Positions 19,595 to 28,068 of a stretch of DNA of 64,000 nt are shown one piece after another; within the stretch, counting starts at the first letter, position 1, and each line of letters begins with the position of its first letter. Source of the DNA: Saccharopolyspora_D taberi (GTDB lineage: Bacteria; Actinomycetota; Actinomycetes; Mycobacteriales; Pseudonocardiaceae); NCBI RefSeq assembly GCF_039534165.1, contig NZ_BAAAUX010000001.1, positions 62,001 to 126,000 of the forward strand. Reading direction: 5' to 3'. The translations under genes were made by a program, and so were the position numbers. The notes under the pieces were generated by a model. The model was given only the letters and a program-made list of their open reading frames with translations, was not told the origin of the DNA and ran no database searches.

Positions 19595-20248
19595 TCAGAT
19601 CACGTTGCGGATCGCCTGCTCGAAGTGGTCGACGTGGGCGACGGCGATCCGGTCCGCGCGCTCGCCGTCCCCGGTGACGACGGCGTCGAGCAGCTCGGCG
19701 TGCTCGCCGACGTGCTCGGTGACGTCGGGCAGCCGCTCGAAGAACAGGCACCAGATGCGCAGGGACAGGTTGTAGTACTGGCCGAGGGTGCCCTCCAGGT
19801 AGCGGTTGTGGGTGCAGCGGTAGATCGCCCGGTGCACCAGGGTGTCGACCGACATGATCGGCTCCTGCTCGGCGGAGACGTCCCCGACGATCCGGCGCAG
19901 CTCGGCCAGCTCCGCCCGCTCCTCGTCGGTCGCGCGCTCGGCCGCGCGCCAGGCGGCGTGGCCCTCCAGCCTGCGGCGGACGTCGGCGATCAGGGCGTGG
20001 TCGGTGATGTTGACCTCGGTGACGAAGCTGCCCCGGCGCGGGTAGATCGCGATCAGCGACTCCGACTCCAACCGCTTGACCGCCTCCCGGAACGGGGTCC
20101 GGCCGATGCCGAGCTCCCGGGTCAGCGGCTCCTCCTGGACCGGGGAGCCGGGGGGCAGTCGCAGGGTCAGGATCAGGTCGCGCAGCGTCAGGTAGGCGCG
20201 TTCGGCCTGGGACCGGCCCTCGTTTCGGGAATTGACCGCAGCGGACAC
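19595..20248 (-). CDS. GntR-family (FCD/FadR-type) transcriptional regulator
   Basis: 217-aa regulator. The N-terminal winged helix (RAYLTLRDLILTLRLPPGSPVQEEPLTRELGIGRTPFREAVKRLE, given here only as its span, residues 19-63) ends in the classic RTPFREAVKRL recognition helix. The C-terminal part is an all-helical FCD effector domain, with D and H residues (VHRAIYRCTHNRYLEG, EHAELLDAVVTGD) that usually hold a metal and a carboxylate ligand. It is divergent from the truncated sarcosine-oxidase-like gene, with a GACTGA-N4-TCAGTC dyad between them. Probably controls methylated-amine catabolism; inferred from context. Confidence 0.9.
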   Translation of the reverse strand: MSAAVNSRNEGRSQAERAYLTLRDLILTLRLPPGSPVQEEPLTRELGIGRTPFREAVKRLESESLIAIYPRRGSFVTEVNITDHALIADVRRRLEGHAAWRAAERATDEERAELAELRRIVGDVSAEQEPIMSVDTLVHRAIYRCTHNRYLEGTLGQYYNLSLRIWCLFFERLPDVTEHVGEHAELLDAVVTGDGERADRIAVAHVDHFEQAIRNVI

Positions 20249-20268
20249 GGCCCATACCCTACCCTGAA

Positions 20269-20284
20269 GACTGACATATCAGTC
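20269..20284. promoter_or_regulatory. GACTGA-N4-TCAGTC dyad, putative GntR operator
   Basis: Perfect 6-bp arms around CATA, 21 nt upstream of the gntR start and 56 nt upstream of the divergent soxA-like start. Size and position fit a FadR/GntR-type autoregulatory operator. Not demonstrated. Confidence 0.6.
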
Positions 20285-20339
20285 GTCTAAGAGTCACACA
20301 TGAGTTCTCCTCCGACTCCGAGATGGGCCCGGTGCTGCC

Positions 20340-21854
20340 ATGAGACGACTGCACTCCGGAGGCCGCATCGACCGCACCCGGCCGTTGCGGTTCTCCTTCG
20401 ACGGCGCCGAACTCCTCGGCTACCAGGGCGACACCCTCGCCTCCGCGCTGCTGGCCAACGGCCGGATCGAGGTCGGCGCGTCGATCCACCGGGGCAGGCC
20501 GCGGGGGATCCTCACCGCGGACGGCACCGAGCCCAACGCCGTGGTGCGGGTGCTCGGGGCGGGCCAGGAGCCGATGCTGCCCGCGACCGAGGTCGAACTG
20601 TGCGAGGGCCTCGCGGCCGAGAGCCTTTCCGGGGCAGGCCGGCTCGGCGGCGAGGTGCATGACGAGACGTACGTGGACGCCGACGTCCTGGTCGTCGGCG
20701 CGGGCCCGGCGGGTCTGGCCGCCGCGCTCGCGGCCGGGCGCAGCGGTGCCAGGGTGGTCCTGGTCGACCAGGGGCGCGAGCTCGGCGGCGCGCTGCTCGA
20801 CGGTGCCGAGCAGATCGACGGCCGCCCCGCGACGGCGTGGATCTCCCGCGCGGTGCGGGAGTTCGTCGAGACGACCGAGCTGCGGGTGCTGACCAGGGCG
20901 ACCGCGGTCAGCTGCTCCGACCGGAACCACGTGCTCATCGCCCAGCGCCGGGGCTCGGGCAGCCGGCTGTGGCACGTGCGCGCCCAGCGGGTCGTCCTCG
21001 CGACCGGGGCGCAGGAGCGGCCGATGGTCTTCGCCGACAACGACCGGCCGGGCATCATGCTCGCGTCGGCGGTGCGCCGGTACCTCAAGCGCCACGCCGT
21101 GCTGCCCGGAAACGAGATCGTCGTCGCCACCACATCGGACAGCGCCTACCTGACGGCGCTGGACCTGATGGCGGCGGACGCGCGCGTGCACGCCGTGGTC
21201 GACACCCGGCCGCAGCCGCCCGAGCACCTCGCCGCGCGGGTGCGGGCCGCGGGTGCGCACGTGTACGCGGGGGCGGCGGTCGTCGGGACGACCGGGGAGC
21301 GCCGGGTGGCATCGGTGCGTGTCGCCGAGATCGACGACGGCTCGATCACCGGTGATGTCCGCGAGATCGCGTGCGATCTCCTGGCGGTGTCCGGGGGCTG
21401 GAACCCGGCCGTCCAGCTGCACTGCCAGTCCGGCGGTTCGCTGCGTTGGGACGGGATCGTGGCCGGGTTCGTGCCCGAGGACGGCCCGGCGAAGGTGATC
21501 GGCGCCGCGCGCGGGACCTACGACCTGGCCGGATGCCTGGCGCAGGGCCTCGCGGCCGGTGCCGCCGCCGCGACCGCCAGCGGGTTCCGGGTCGCGGCGC
21601 CTCCGGTGCCCCCGGTGTCGGGCGACCGGACGCCGGCCCGGCCGCGTCCGCTGTGGATCACGCCGGGGGAGTCCGGTGATCCGTCGCAGTGGCACGACCA
21701 TTTCGTCGACCTGCAACGGGATTTCACGGTCGCCGACGTGTGGCGCACGATCGGCGCCGGCGCGGTCGAGCAAGTCAAGCACTGCACGACTATCGGGAAT
21801 CCGCTCGGATCCACTGTGGACGTGTCAGCGCAGGAGGAGTTCCGCGCCAGCTGA
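20340..21854 (+). pseudogene. Sarcosine oxidase alpha subunit, N-terminal half only (truncated soxA)
   Basis: 504-aa open frame covering only the first half of a heterotetrameric sarcosine oxidase alpha subunit (usual length about 950 aa). Residues 1-60 match its Fer2-like N-terminus (GGRIDRTRPLRFSFDGAELL..GDTLASALLANG). GAGPAG (120-125) and VVLATGAQERPMVFADNDRPG are the FAD/NAD parts. The frame reaches the family junction VADVWRTIGAGAVEQVKHCTTIG and then diverges to a stop, so the C-terminal GcvT-like folate domain is missing. soxB, soxD and soxG are absent. It may still make a FAD protein, but I call it a remnant. Confidence 0.75.
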
Positions 21855-21889
21855 CGGGGCCGCCGGCAAGTTCGATGCCGGGGGCGGAC

Positions 21890-22702
21890 TCAGGCCAGCG
21901 GTTGCTGGAGCTCAGTCACCCACTGGTCGCGGTCGCCCTCGGTCGACAGGTACAGCTCGCGGGTGAGGCCGACCGGGCGGTACCCGTTGTCGTCGATCCA
22001 GCGCGCGAGCGTCTGCACGGTGGGCAGCACGTCGTTCATGTTTCCCCGGTGCACGATCGTCGCCGCGCTGCCGATCCCGGGCAGGTCCACGATGTCGAAG
22101 TCGTGGGTTTCCCGGGGGGCGTCGGCGACCTGGACCCCGGCGTGCACGAGGATCTGCTCGTCGTCGGTCTCCTCGTAGTAGGCGACGGTCGGTCCGGCCG
22201 GCCGGACCCCGGCCGCGGCCAGCCTGCCGAACAGCTGCTCGTACAGCGGCTGGATGACCGGGCCGATGTCGTCGGGGCCGAAACTCCCCGCGGTTCCGGT
22301 CAGCTCCGCCAGCCGGACCGACGGAACCTGCTTGACCACGATGTCGTCGGTGGGCATGCGTCCCTCGTTCTCGATCGTCCGGAGCCTCGCCTCGACCCGG
22401 GTGAGCCGCGCGCGGTCGGCGGCGAGCGCGGCCTCCAGCTCCGCCTGCCGCAGCCGCAGCATCCCCCGCAGCTGTTCGACGCTGACGTTCTCGTCGAGGA
22501 TCGCCGCGACCTGCTGGAGGGTGAACCCGAGGTCCTTGAGTGCGATGATCCGGTTGAGCCTTGACAGCTGCGAGGCGTCGTAGGAGCGGTACCCGCTCGA
22601 CGGGTCGACGTGTGCGGGCCGCAGCAGCCCGAGCGCGTCGTAGTGCCGCAGCATCCGCACGGACACCCGGCCGTGCCTGGCGAAATCTCCGATGTTCAAC
22701 AT
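21890..22702 (-). CDS. MerR-family regulator with GyrI/BmrR-like effector domain
   Basis: 270-aa regulator. The N-terminal MerR helix-turn-helix (IGDFARHGRVSVRMLRHYD, then GLLRPAHVDPSSGYRSY) is followed by a dimerisation helix rich in Arg/Glu (about residues 75-115). From about 120 comes a GyrI-like domain that binds small, often cationic, ligands (VKQVPSVRLAELTGTAGSF, GPTVAYYEETDDE). Effector unknown. Its own promoter has the 19-bp spacer typical of MerR-controlled promoters, so autoregulation is likely. It faces the truncated soxA gene tail to tail. Confidence 0.9.
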   Translation of the reverse strand: MLNIGDFARHGRVSVRMLRHYDALGLLRPAHVDPSSGYRSYDASQLSRLNRIIALKDLGFTLQQVAAILDENVSVEQLRGMLRLRQAELEAALAADRARLTRVEARLRTIENEGRMPTDDIVVKQVPSVRLAELTGTAGSFGPDDIGPVIQPLYEQLFGRLAAAGVRPAGPTVAYYEETDDEQILVHAGVQVADAPRETHDFDIVDLPGIGSAATIVHRGNMNDVLPTVQTLARWIDDNGYRPVGLTRELYLSTEGDRDQWVTELQQPLA

Positions 22703-22711
22703 GACCTCTCC

Positions 22712-22742
22712 ACTGCACGGCCTGCCACAGTGTGAGAGTCAA
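22712..22742 (-). promoter_or_regulatory. Putative MerR-type promoter with 19-bp spacer
   Basis: On the minus strand, TTGACT (22742-22737) and TGCAGT (22717-22712) are separated by 19 bp. The dyad CACACTGTG (22726-22734) lies in the spacer, as in promoters that MerR-family proteins distort. It sits 10 nt before the MerR gene start. Inferred from pattern. Confidence 0.5.
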
Positions 22743-22789
22743 GGACCTGTCGTGCCCGATGCCCGTTTTGCCCGACAGCACAAGCGTTT

Positions 22790-22827
22790 TGTTGCGAATG
22801 ACGGAACGAGGGGTAGTATGTGCAACG
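22790..22827. promoter_or_regulatory. Inverted repeat TGTTGC-N26-GCAACG, putative IclR operator (second copy)
   Basis: TGTTGC at 22790-22795 and GCAACG at 22822-22827, with AAC at 22805-22807. Arms, spacing and the central AAC coincide with the site at 18443-18480. It lies 73 nt before the IclR start, consistent with autoregulation. Confidence 0.6.
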
Positions 22828-22899
22828 GAACCGCGGCAATGTCAAGGGGGCGTGCGGATGGTTGACGATTTCCACGCCCGGAACCGATACGGTTGACCC

Positions 22900-23691
22900 G
22901 TGGGTAACGGAGAGGCAGCGCACGGGAGGAGCTCCGGGGCTCTGGTCCAGTCCGTCGACCGGGCCGTGACGGTTCTGGAACTGCTGGCGCGCAACGGGGA
23001 AGCCGGCATCACGGAGATCGCCGGTGAGCTCGGCGTGCACAAGTCGACCGCGTCCCGGCTCGTCAGCGTCCTGGAGGCCAGGGGGCTGGTGGAGCAGCTC
23101 GGCGAACGCGGCAAGTACGCGATCGGATTCGGCATCGTCCGGCTGGCCGGTGCGGCCACCGAGCGGATGGACCTGTCCCGGCTGGGGCGGCCGTTCTGCG
23201 ACTCGCTGGCCGCCGAGCTCGGCGAGACGGTCAACCTCGCGGTCCGGGACAACGACGTCGCCATCAACATAAGCCAGGCCAGGGGCACCGCGTCGGTCAC
23301 CGCGCACAACTGGGTCGGCCAGCGCACGCCGCTGCACGCCACCTCCAGCGGCAAGGTCCTGCTCGCCCACGCCCCGGTCGAGGACCAGGAGGAACTGCTC
23401 GCCGAGGAGCTGGAGCGCTACACCGCCCGCACCGTCACCGACGCGGGCGAGCTGCGCAAGGACTTCAAGCTCATCGTCCGCGACGGCTACGCGACCAGCT
23501 ACGAGGAGCTGGAACTCGGCCTCAACGCCGCCGCCGTCGCCGTCTACAGCTACGACGGCGAGGTCATCGCCGCGCTGAGCGCGTCCGGTCCCTCGTACCG
23601 GTTCTCCCGGCGGCGCATGCGCGAGGTGGTCGGTGCGATGACCGTCGCGGCCAAGGAGCTGTCGTCCCAGCTGGGCTACCTGGACGTCTGA
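22900..23691 (+). CDS. IclR-family transcriptional regulator
   Basis: 263-aa regulator. The N-terminal winged helix carries GITEIAGELGVHKSTASRLVSVLEARGLVE (given as a span, residues 35-64). The C-terminal IclR effector domain has GETVNLAVRDNDVAINI, TPLHATSSGKVLLAH and GYATSYEELELGLNAAAVAVY. Starts at GTG 22900. Similar IclR proteins often control one-carbon, betaine or aromatic catabolism. The shared inverted repeat suggests it regulates itself and the gcvT-like/metF/fhs operon 4.5 kb away. Confidence 0.92.
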   Translation: MGNGEAAHGRSSGALVQSVDRAVTVLELLARNGEAGITEIAGELGVHKSTASRLVSVLEARGLVEQLGERGKYAIGFGIVRLAGAATERMDLSRLGRPFCDSLAAELGETVNLAVRDNDVAINISQARGTASVTAHNWVGQRTPLHATSSGKVLLAHAPVEDQEELLAEELERYTARTVTDAGELRKDFKLIVRDGYATSYEELELGLNAAAVAVYSYDGEVIAALSASGPSYRFSRRRMREVVGAMTVAAKELSSQLGYLDV

Positions 23692-23694
23692 GCG

Positions 23695-25266
23695 TCACGC
23701 CTGCCGCAGCGCCAGCTCTTCGAGATCGAGTTCGTGCATGACCCGCCGCAGCACCTCGTCGTCTATCCGGTGCTCGTCGCGGTACCGGACGAACACATCG
23801 CGCTCCGCGGCGAGCATCTCGATCAGCAGTCGCCGGTACGCCTCGGTCGGGCTCTCGCCGACCTCGTCGGCGGACCGCCCCAGCCGCTCCCAGGCCCGGT
23901 TCGTGCGGTGCTCGGACACCCGGCGCAGCCGGTCGGTGACGCCGGCGGGCGGCTCGGACTCCTCGGTCAGCTCGGCCAGCCGGTCCTGCGCGGCGCGTGC
24001 CGCGGCGTGCGACGCCTCGGCCTCGGCCAGCGCGTCGGTGTAGCTCTCCCGGCCGCGCACGCCCAGCTTGCGGATCACCCAGGGCAGCGTGAGCCCGTGC
24101 AGCAGCAACGTCGCGAGCGTCGCGAAGAACGCCAGGAACTGGACCGCGTCGCGGCTCGGGAACGCCGCGCCCGCCTCGGTGGTGACCGGGATGGCCGAGG
24201 CCGCGGCCAGCGACACGACACCGCGCATCCCCGCCCACGACACGACGAAGACGTGCTGCCACGGCTTCGGTTCCTGCTTGCCGGACAGCCGGGAGGGCAG
24301 GTAGAGCGTGGTCCACACCCACAGCCCGCGGGCGAGCACCAGCCCGGCGGTCAGCGCGAAACCGGCGACCACCAGCTGCCCCAGCCGGTCGCCCACACCG
24401 TCGACGACGGTGCGCAGCTGCAACCCGATGAGCGCGAAGACCAGCGCTTCGAGCAGGGTGTCGGCCGACTTCCACACGGCGCGGTCCTGCAACCGCGTCG
24501 CCGCGTCGGCCTCCGGAGTCCGCTTGCCCAGGTACAGCCCGGCCACCACCACGGCGAGCACGCCCGAGGCGTGGATCTGCTCGCCGAGCAGGTACACCGC
24601 GAAGGGGACCAGCAGGCCGAGCGCGCTCTCCAGCATCCCGTCGCCCATCAGGCTCCGGACGCGGTGCACGATCCAGCCCGCGGCGAGCCCGACCAGCAGC
24701 CCGCCCACGGCGGCGAGCAGGAACATCCCGGCGCCGGACAGCAGCGAGTACCCGGTGCCGACCACCGCGGCCACCGCGACCCGGTAGGCCGTGAGCGCGG
24801 TCGCGTCGTTGACCAGGCTCTCCCCGCTGAGCACCGTCATGATCCGCCGGGGCAGGCCCAGCCGCCTGCCGATGGAGGTCGCCGCGACCGCGTCCGGCGG
24901 CGCGACCACCGCGCCGAGCACGAGCGCCACGCCCAGCGACATGCCGGGCACCAGCCACCACGCGATCAGCCCGCCCACGAGCGTGCTGAACAGCACCAGC
25001 CCGAACGCCAGCAGCCCGATCGGGCGCAGGTTCGCCCGGATGCCGGCCGACGAGCTGCCCAGCGCCGCGGTGTAGAGCAGCGGGGGCAGGATGAGCATCA
25101 GCACGACCTCGGGGTCGAGCTGGTAGTCCGGCAGCCACGGCACGTACGAGACCACCAGCCCGACCACGACCAGCGTCAGCGGCTCGGACAGCCCCCACCG
25201 CCGGGCCAGCGCCGTCACCAGCAGCGACCCCGCGAACAGCGCCATCAACTGCGGCATCTGGTCCAT
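23695..25266 (-). CDS. Na+/H+ antiporter (CPA1 family)
   Basis: 523-aa membrane exchanger. About twelve hydrophobic segments fill residues 1-400. The ion-binding region reads APPDAVAATSIGRRLGLP and SGESLVNDATAL, matching the paired acidic/Asn region of NhaP/CPA1 transporters, followed by VSWAGMRGVVSLAAA. The C-terminal 120 residues are a charged cytosolic tail with a RYRDEHRIDDEVLRRVMHELDLEE helix. Start ATG 25266 with GGAGG upstream. Ends 3 nt from the IclR stop, convergent. Role in pH/sodium homeostasis. Confidence 0.93.
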   Translation of the reverse strand: MDQMPQLMALFAGSLLVTALARRWGLSEPLTLVVVGLVVSYVPWLPDYQLDPEVVLMLILPPLLYTAALGSSSAGIRANLRPIGLLAFGLVLFSTLVGGLIAWWLVPGMSLGVALVLGAVVAPPDAVAATSIGRRLGLPRRIMTVLSGESLVNDATALTAYRVAVAAVVGTGYSLLSGAGMFLLAAVGGLLVGLAAGWIVHRVRSLMGDGMLESALGLLVPFAVYLLGEQIHASGVLAVVVAGLYLGKRTPEADAATRLQDRAVWKSADTLLEALVFALIGLQLRTVVDGVGDRLGQLVVAGFALTAGLVLARGLWVWTTLYLPSRLSGKQEPKPWQHVFVVSWAGMRGVVSLAAASAIPVTTEAGAAFPSRDAVQFLAFFATLATLLLHGLTLPWVIRKLGVRGRESYTDALAEAEASHAAARAAQDRLAELTEESEPPAGVTDRLRRVSEHRTNRAWERLGRSADEVGESPTEAYRRLLIEMLAAERDVFVRYRDEHRIDDEVLRRVMHELDLEELALRQA

Positions 25267-25352
25267 GGCCCGGCCTCCGTTCGCTGCGCCGCACGCGTCC
25301 GAAGGCTAGTTTCTGAGCCGTCGTTGCTCACCACGAGCGGGAGGCGATCGCG

Positions 25353-25616
25353 ATGGCGGCGAGCTGCGAACACCTGGCAACGGCGGGCGATCCGGAGCCG
25401 GGCACCCGCGAGGGGTGCGAGGACTGCCTCGCGATCGGCGTCCACGACTGGGCGCACCTGCGGTTGTGCACCGAGTGCGGGCACGTGGGCTGCTGCGATT
25501 CAAGCCCGAACCGGCACGCGACGGCGCACTTCCGCGCCACCGCGCACCCGGTCGTGCGCTCCTTCGAGCCCGGCGAGCACTGGCGCTGGTGCTACCTGGA
25601 CGAACGCCTCGGCTGA
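25353..25616 (+). CDS. UBP-type zinc-finger protein
   Basis: 87-aa protein consisting almost entirely of a ubiquitin-hydrolase-type zinc finger: C5..H7, C22-x2-C25, C36-x2-C39 and CC-x4-N-RHATAHFRATAHPVV supply Cys/His ligands in the usual order. Bacterial members are small stand-alone proteins of unknown partner. Divergent from the antiporter gene with an 86-bp gap. Confidence 0.88.
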   Translation: MAASCEHLATAGDPEPGTREGCEDCLAIGVHDWAHLRLCTECGHVGCCDSSPNRHATAHFRATAHPVVRSFEPGEHWRWCYLDERLG

Positions 25617-25666
25617 TTTTCTGGGGCTTCTCGGCTTGTTTTGCGTGGCGGTGCGGGTGGCGGAAC

Positions 25667-25751
25667 CTCAGGCGTCCGCTGGCTGCGGGTTCTTTTTCCG
25701 ACGTATGTCCAATACGACGGAAAAAGCTGTCCTCGCCAGCGAACGCCTGAG
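25667..25751. repeat. 17-bp inverted repeat enclosing nested hairpins
   Basis: 25667-25683 (CTCAGGCGTCCGCTGGC) pairs with 25735-25751 with one mismatch. Inside it lies the hairpin at 25693-25725. A competing pairing joins 25684-25693 with 25750-25759 (9 of 10 bp). The arrangement is more elaborate than a simple terminator and recalls small intergenic repeat elements. Located between convergent genes. Confidence 0.6.
25693..25725. terminator. Bidirectional terminator-like hairpin
   Basis: TTTTTCCG-A-CGTAT, loop GTCCA, ATACG-A-CGGAAAAA: 13 paired bases with one A/A bulge. The A-run on one side and T-run on the other give a U-tract in both directions. It sits between the 3' ends of the zinc-finger gene (25616) and the permease gene (25850), as expected for a shared terminator. 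Confidence 0.75.
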
Positions 25752-25784
25752 AACCCGCGGCGGTGCCGGTTGCGTGCTTGGGCT

Positions 25785-25801
25785 AAGCGGCTTCGCCGCT
25801 T
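25785..25801. terminator. Short hairpin AAGCGGC-TTC-GCCGCTT
   Basis: Perfect 7-bp stem with a TTC loop, 49 nt beyond the permease stop on the minus strand. Could be a second terminator or part of the repeat cluster at 25667-25801. Confidence 0.5.
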
Positions 25802-25849
25802 GAAGACGATGGCTGGGTTGGGGGCGCGGAGCGCGTCCGTCGCGTTCCC

Positions 25850-27349
25850 TCACAGCTCCTCGGCGGCCTCCTCGATGGACTCGCCGCGGGCGAGGCGGCT
25901 GTTGCGCATGCTGTAGACGAAGTACACGACCAGGCCGATCACCATCCAGATGCCGAACCGGATCCAGGTCCAGCCGTCCAGGTTCAGCATCAGGTACAGG
26001 CACGCGAGCACGGCCAGCACCGGCACCACCGGAACCCACGGCACCCGGAACGCGCGCGGCAGGTCCGGGCGGGTCCGCCGCAGCACCAGCACGCCCGCCG
26101 ACACCAGAACGAACGCGAACAGCGTGCCGATGTTGGTCATCTCGGCCAGCACGTCGATCGGGGTCAGCGACGAGATCAGCGCGACCACGATCCCGGTGAT
26201 CAGCGTGATCCGGTACGGCGTGCGGTACTTCGGGTGCACCTTCGCGAACCACACCGGTAGCAGCCCGTCGCGGCTCATCGCGAAGCCGACGCGGGCCTGG
26301 CCGAGCATCAGGATGAGGATCACCGTGGTCAGACCGGCGATCGCGCCCAGCGACACCAGGCCGACCGCCCACGGCGCGCCGATCGCCTGGAACGCGGTGG
26401 CCATCGGCGCCGCGGTGTCCAGCGCCGGGTACTTCACGATCCCGGTCATCACCAGCGACACCAGCACGTAGAGCACCGAGCACACCGCCAGCGACCCGAG
26501 GATGCCGATCGGCATGTCGCGCTGCGGCCTGCGCGTCTCCTCCGCGCCGCTGGCCACGATGTCGAACCCGATGTAGGCGAAGAACACCAGCGCCGCGCCC
26601 GCGACCAGGCCGCTGACGCCGAACGAGCCGGTCGCGCCGAAGATCGCGTTCACCAGCGGCTCGTCCAGCGGGGACCCGGCGGCGCCGGGAGCGGGCGGCT
26701 GGTGCGGCGGGATGAACGGGCTCCAGTTGGCCGTGTTGATGAAGAAGGCGCCGAAGATGATGAAGAACAGCACCACGGCCAGCTTGATCGCGACGACGAC
26801 GTTGGTCACCGCGGAGCTGAGCCGGATGCCGACGACCAGCACGGCGGTCAGGATCAGCGCGATGACCGCGGCGGGCAGGTTCACCACGCCGCCCGCCCCG
26901 GGCGCGCCCGCGAGCGAGTCGGGCAGGGCGAGGCCGATCGAGCTCAGCGCCTCCACGAAGTACTGCGACCAGCCCACCGACACCGTCGAGGCGCCGAGGA
27001 TGAACTCCAGGATGAGGTCCCAGCCGATGATCCACGCCAGGAACTCGCCCATGGAGGCGTAGGAGAACGTGTACGCCGAGCCCGCGACCGGCACCACCGA
27101 GGCGAACTCGGCGTAGCACAGGGCGGCCAGGCCGCAGGCGATGCCGGAGAGCACGAACGAGATGGCGATGCCGGGCCCGGCATCGGTGGCCGCGGCTACC
27201 CCGGTCAGCACGAAGATGCCGGTGCCGATGATCGCCCCGATGCCGATTCCGAGCAGGTCGACGGCGGAGAGCACTCGCCGCAGCCGGAACTCCGGTGCCT
27301 CGGCGTCGCGGATGGACTGCTCGGCTGACTTGACGCGCATGATGGACAT
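25850..27349 (-). CDS. APC-family amino acid permease
   Basis: 499-aa transporter with about twelve membrane helices. The first helix holds GIGIGAIIGTGIFVLTG, the APC substrate-binding loop, and the second GPGIAISFVLSGI. Later FAYIGFDIVASGAEETRRPQRDMP is the typical APC loop of cationic amino acid transporters. Start ATG 27349 with GAGGAGG 7 nt upstream; a longer frame continues upstream but has shadow-like composition. Substrate (probably Lys/Arg/ornithine or polyamine) not decided by sequence. TetR gene follows upstream on the same strand. Confidence 0.9.
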   Translation of the reverse strand: MSIMRVKSAEQSIRDAEAPEFRLRRVLSAVDLLGIGIGAIIGTGIFVLTGVAAATDAGPGIAISFVLSGIACGLAALCYAEFASVVPVAGSAYTFSYASMGEFLAWIIGWDLILEFILGASTVSVGWSQYFVEALSSIGLALPDSLAGAPGAGGVVNLPAAVIALILTAVLVVGIRLSSAVTNVVVAIKLAVVLFFIIFGAFFINTANWSPFIPPHQPPAPGAAGSPLDEPLVNAIFGATGSFGVSGLVAGAALVFFAYIGFDIVASGAEETRRPQRDMPIGILGSLAVCSVLYVLVSLVMTGIVKYPALDTAAPMATAFQAIGAPWAVGLVSLGAIAGLTTVILILMLGQARVGFAMSRDGLLPVWFAKVHPKYRTPYRITLITGIVVALISSLTPIDVLAEMTNIGTLFAFVLVSAGVLVLRRTRPDLPRAFRVPWVPVVPVLAVLACLYLMLNLDGWTWIRFGIWMVIGLVVYFVYSMRNSRLARGESIEEAAEEL

Positions 27350-27423
27350 GGATGCCTCCTCGCCTGCGGCCCCGGGCCGTTGCGGCTCGGTGGGCGACGG
27401 GCTGTCCTGACCAGAATTGTGCT

Positions 27424-27975
27424 TCAAGTCACAGAAGACAAGCTGTTTGGCGGTTTTGTGATGAGAGTGCGAGCCGCGTCCCGGGCGGTGTCGGCGGCGC
27501 CGGGATCGCCGGTGATGGCGGCGGTGGTGATGGCGCCGTCGACGAGCATGAGCAGCTGGTCGGCGCGTTTCTCCCGGTCGTCGCCGGTCAGCTGGTCCAG
27601 CAGGAACTCCCGGAGGGCGGCCTTGTGCTCGCGCGCGGCGCGGGCCACCGCGTCGGAGGTGGCGCCGAGCTCGCCGAAGGAGTTGATGAAGGCGCAGCCG
27701 CGGAATCCGGGGTCGGCGAACCAGTCGCGCAGCCAGTCGAAGACCGACAGCACCCCGGGGTTCCCGGCGACGTGGCCTGCCAGCTGCTCGCGCCAGCGGC
27801 GGTCGCGCCTGCGCAGGTAGGACTCGACGAGTTCGTCCTTCGACGCGAAGCACTGGTACAGCCGCTTGAGCGAGACGCCGGCCGCGGTGCGGATCTCGGC
27901 CATGCCCACGGCCTGGATCCCGCGCTCGTAGAACAGCGCCCCGGCCGCGTCCAGCACCTGTTCCCGATGGTCCAT
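27424..27975 (-). CDS. TetR-family transcriptional regulator
   Basis: 183-aa repressor. The N-terminal helix-turn-helix includes REQVLDAAGALFYERGIQAVGMAEIRTAAGV and SLKRLYQCFASKDELVESYL (given as spans, residues 3-54). The helical C-terminal domain contains RGCAFINSFGEL. Start ATG 27975 is chosen over an in-frame ATG at 28059 because that one would read through the operator. Divergent from the NTF2-like gene, with two GAGAAC/GTTCTC operators between them, so it likely represses both. Confidence 0.9.
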   Translation of the reverse strand: MDHREQVLDAAGALFYERGIQAVGMAEIRTAAGVSLKRLYQCFASKDELVESYLRRRDRRWREQLAGHVAGNPGVLSVFDWLRDWFADPGFRGCAFINSFGELGATSDAVARAAREHKAALREFLLDQLTGDDREKRADQLLMLVDGAITTAAITGDPGAADTARDAARTLITKPPNSLSSVT

Positions 27976-27994
27976 CCCGACTCCCGCTGGCGCA

Positions 27995-28010
27995 GAGAAC
28001 ATCCGTTCTC
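27995..28010. promoter_or_regulatory. TetR operator 1 (GAGAAC-N4-GTTCTC)
   Basis: Perfect 6-bp arms around ATCC, 20 nt upstream of the TetR start. It matches the arms of the second site at 28031-28046, centre-to-centre distance 36 bp, which puts the two sites on about the same DNA face pattern. Confidence 0.7.
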
Positions 28011-28029
28011 CTATGCTAGCCGAGCAGTC

Positions 28030-28047
28030 GGAGAACGATCGTTCTCC
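28030..28047. promoter_or_regulatory. TetR operator 2 (18-bp perfect palindrome)
   Basis: GGAGAACGATCGTTCTCC is a perfect 18-bp palindrome, 22 nt before the NTF2-like gene start, where it would cover promoter or early transcript positions. Repeats the arms of operator 1. Confidence 0.8.
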
Positions 28048-28068
28048 CTTGAGCAGCAAGGAGCTCCG

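Noticed and set aside
20300..20340. Short upstream frame ending in the soxA start (possible soxD end)
   Set aside because: The in-frame peptide before the ATGA overlap is too short and does not match SoxD as I know it.
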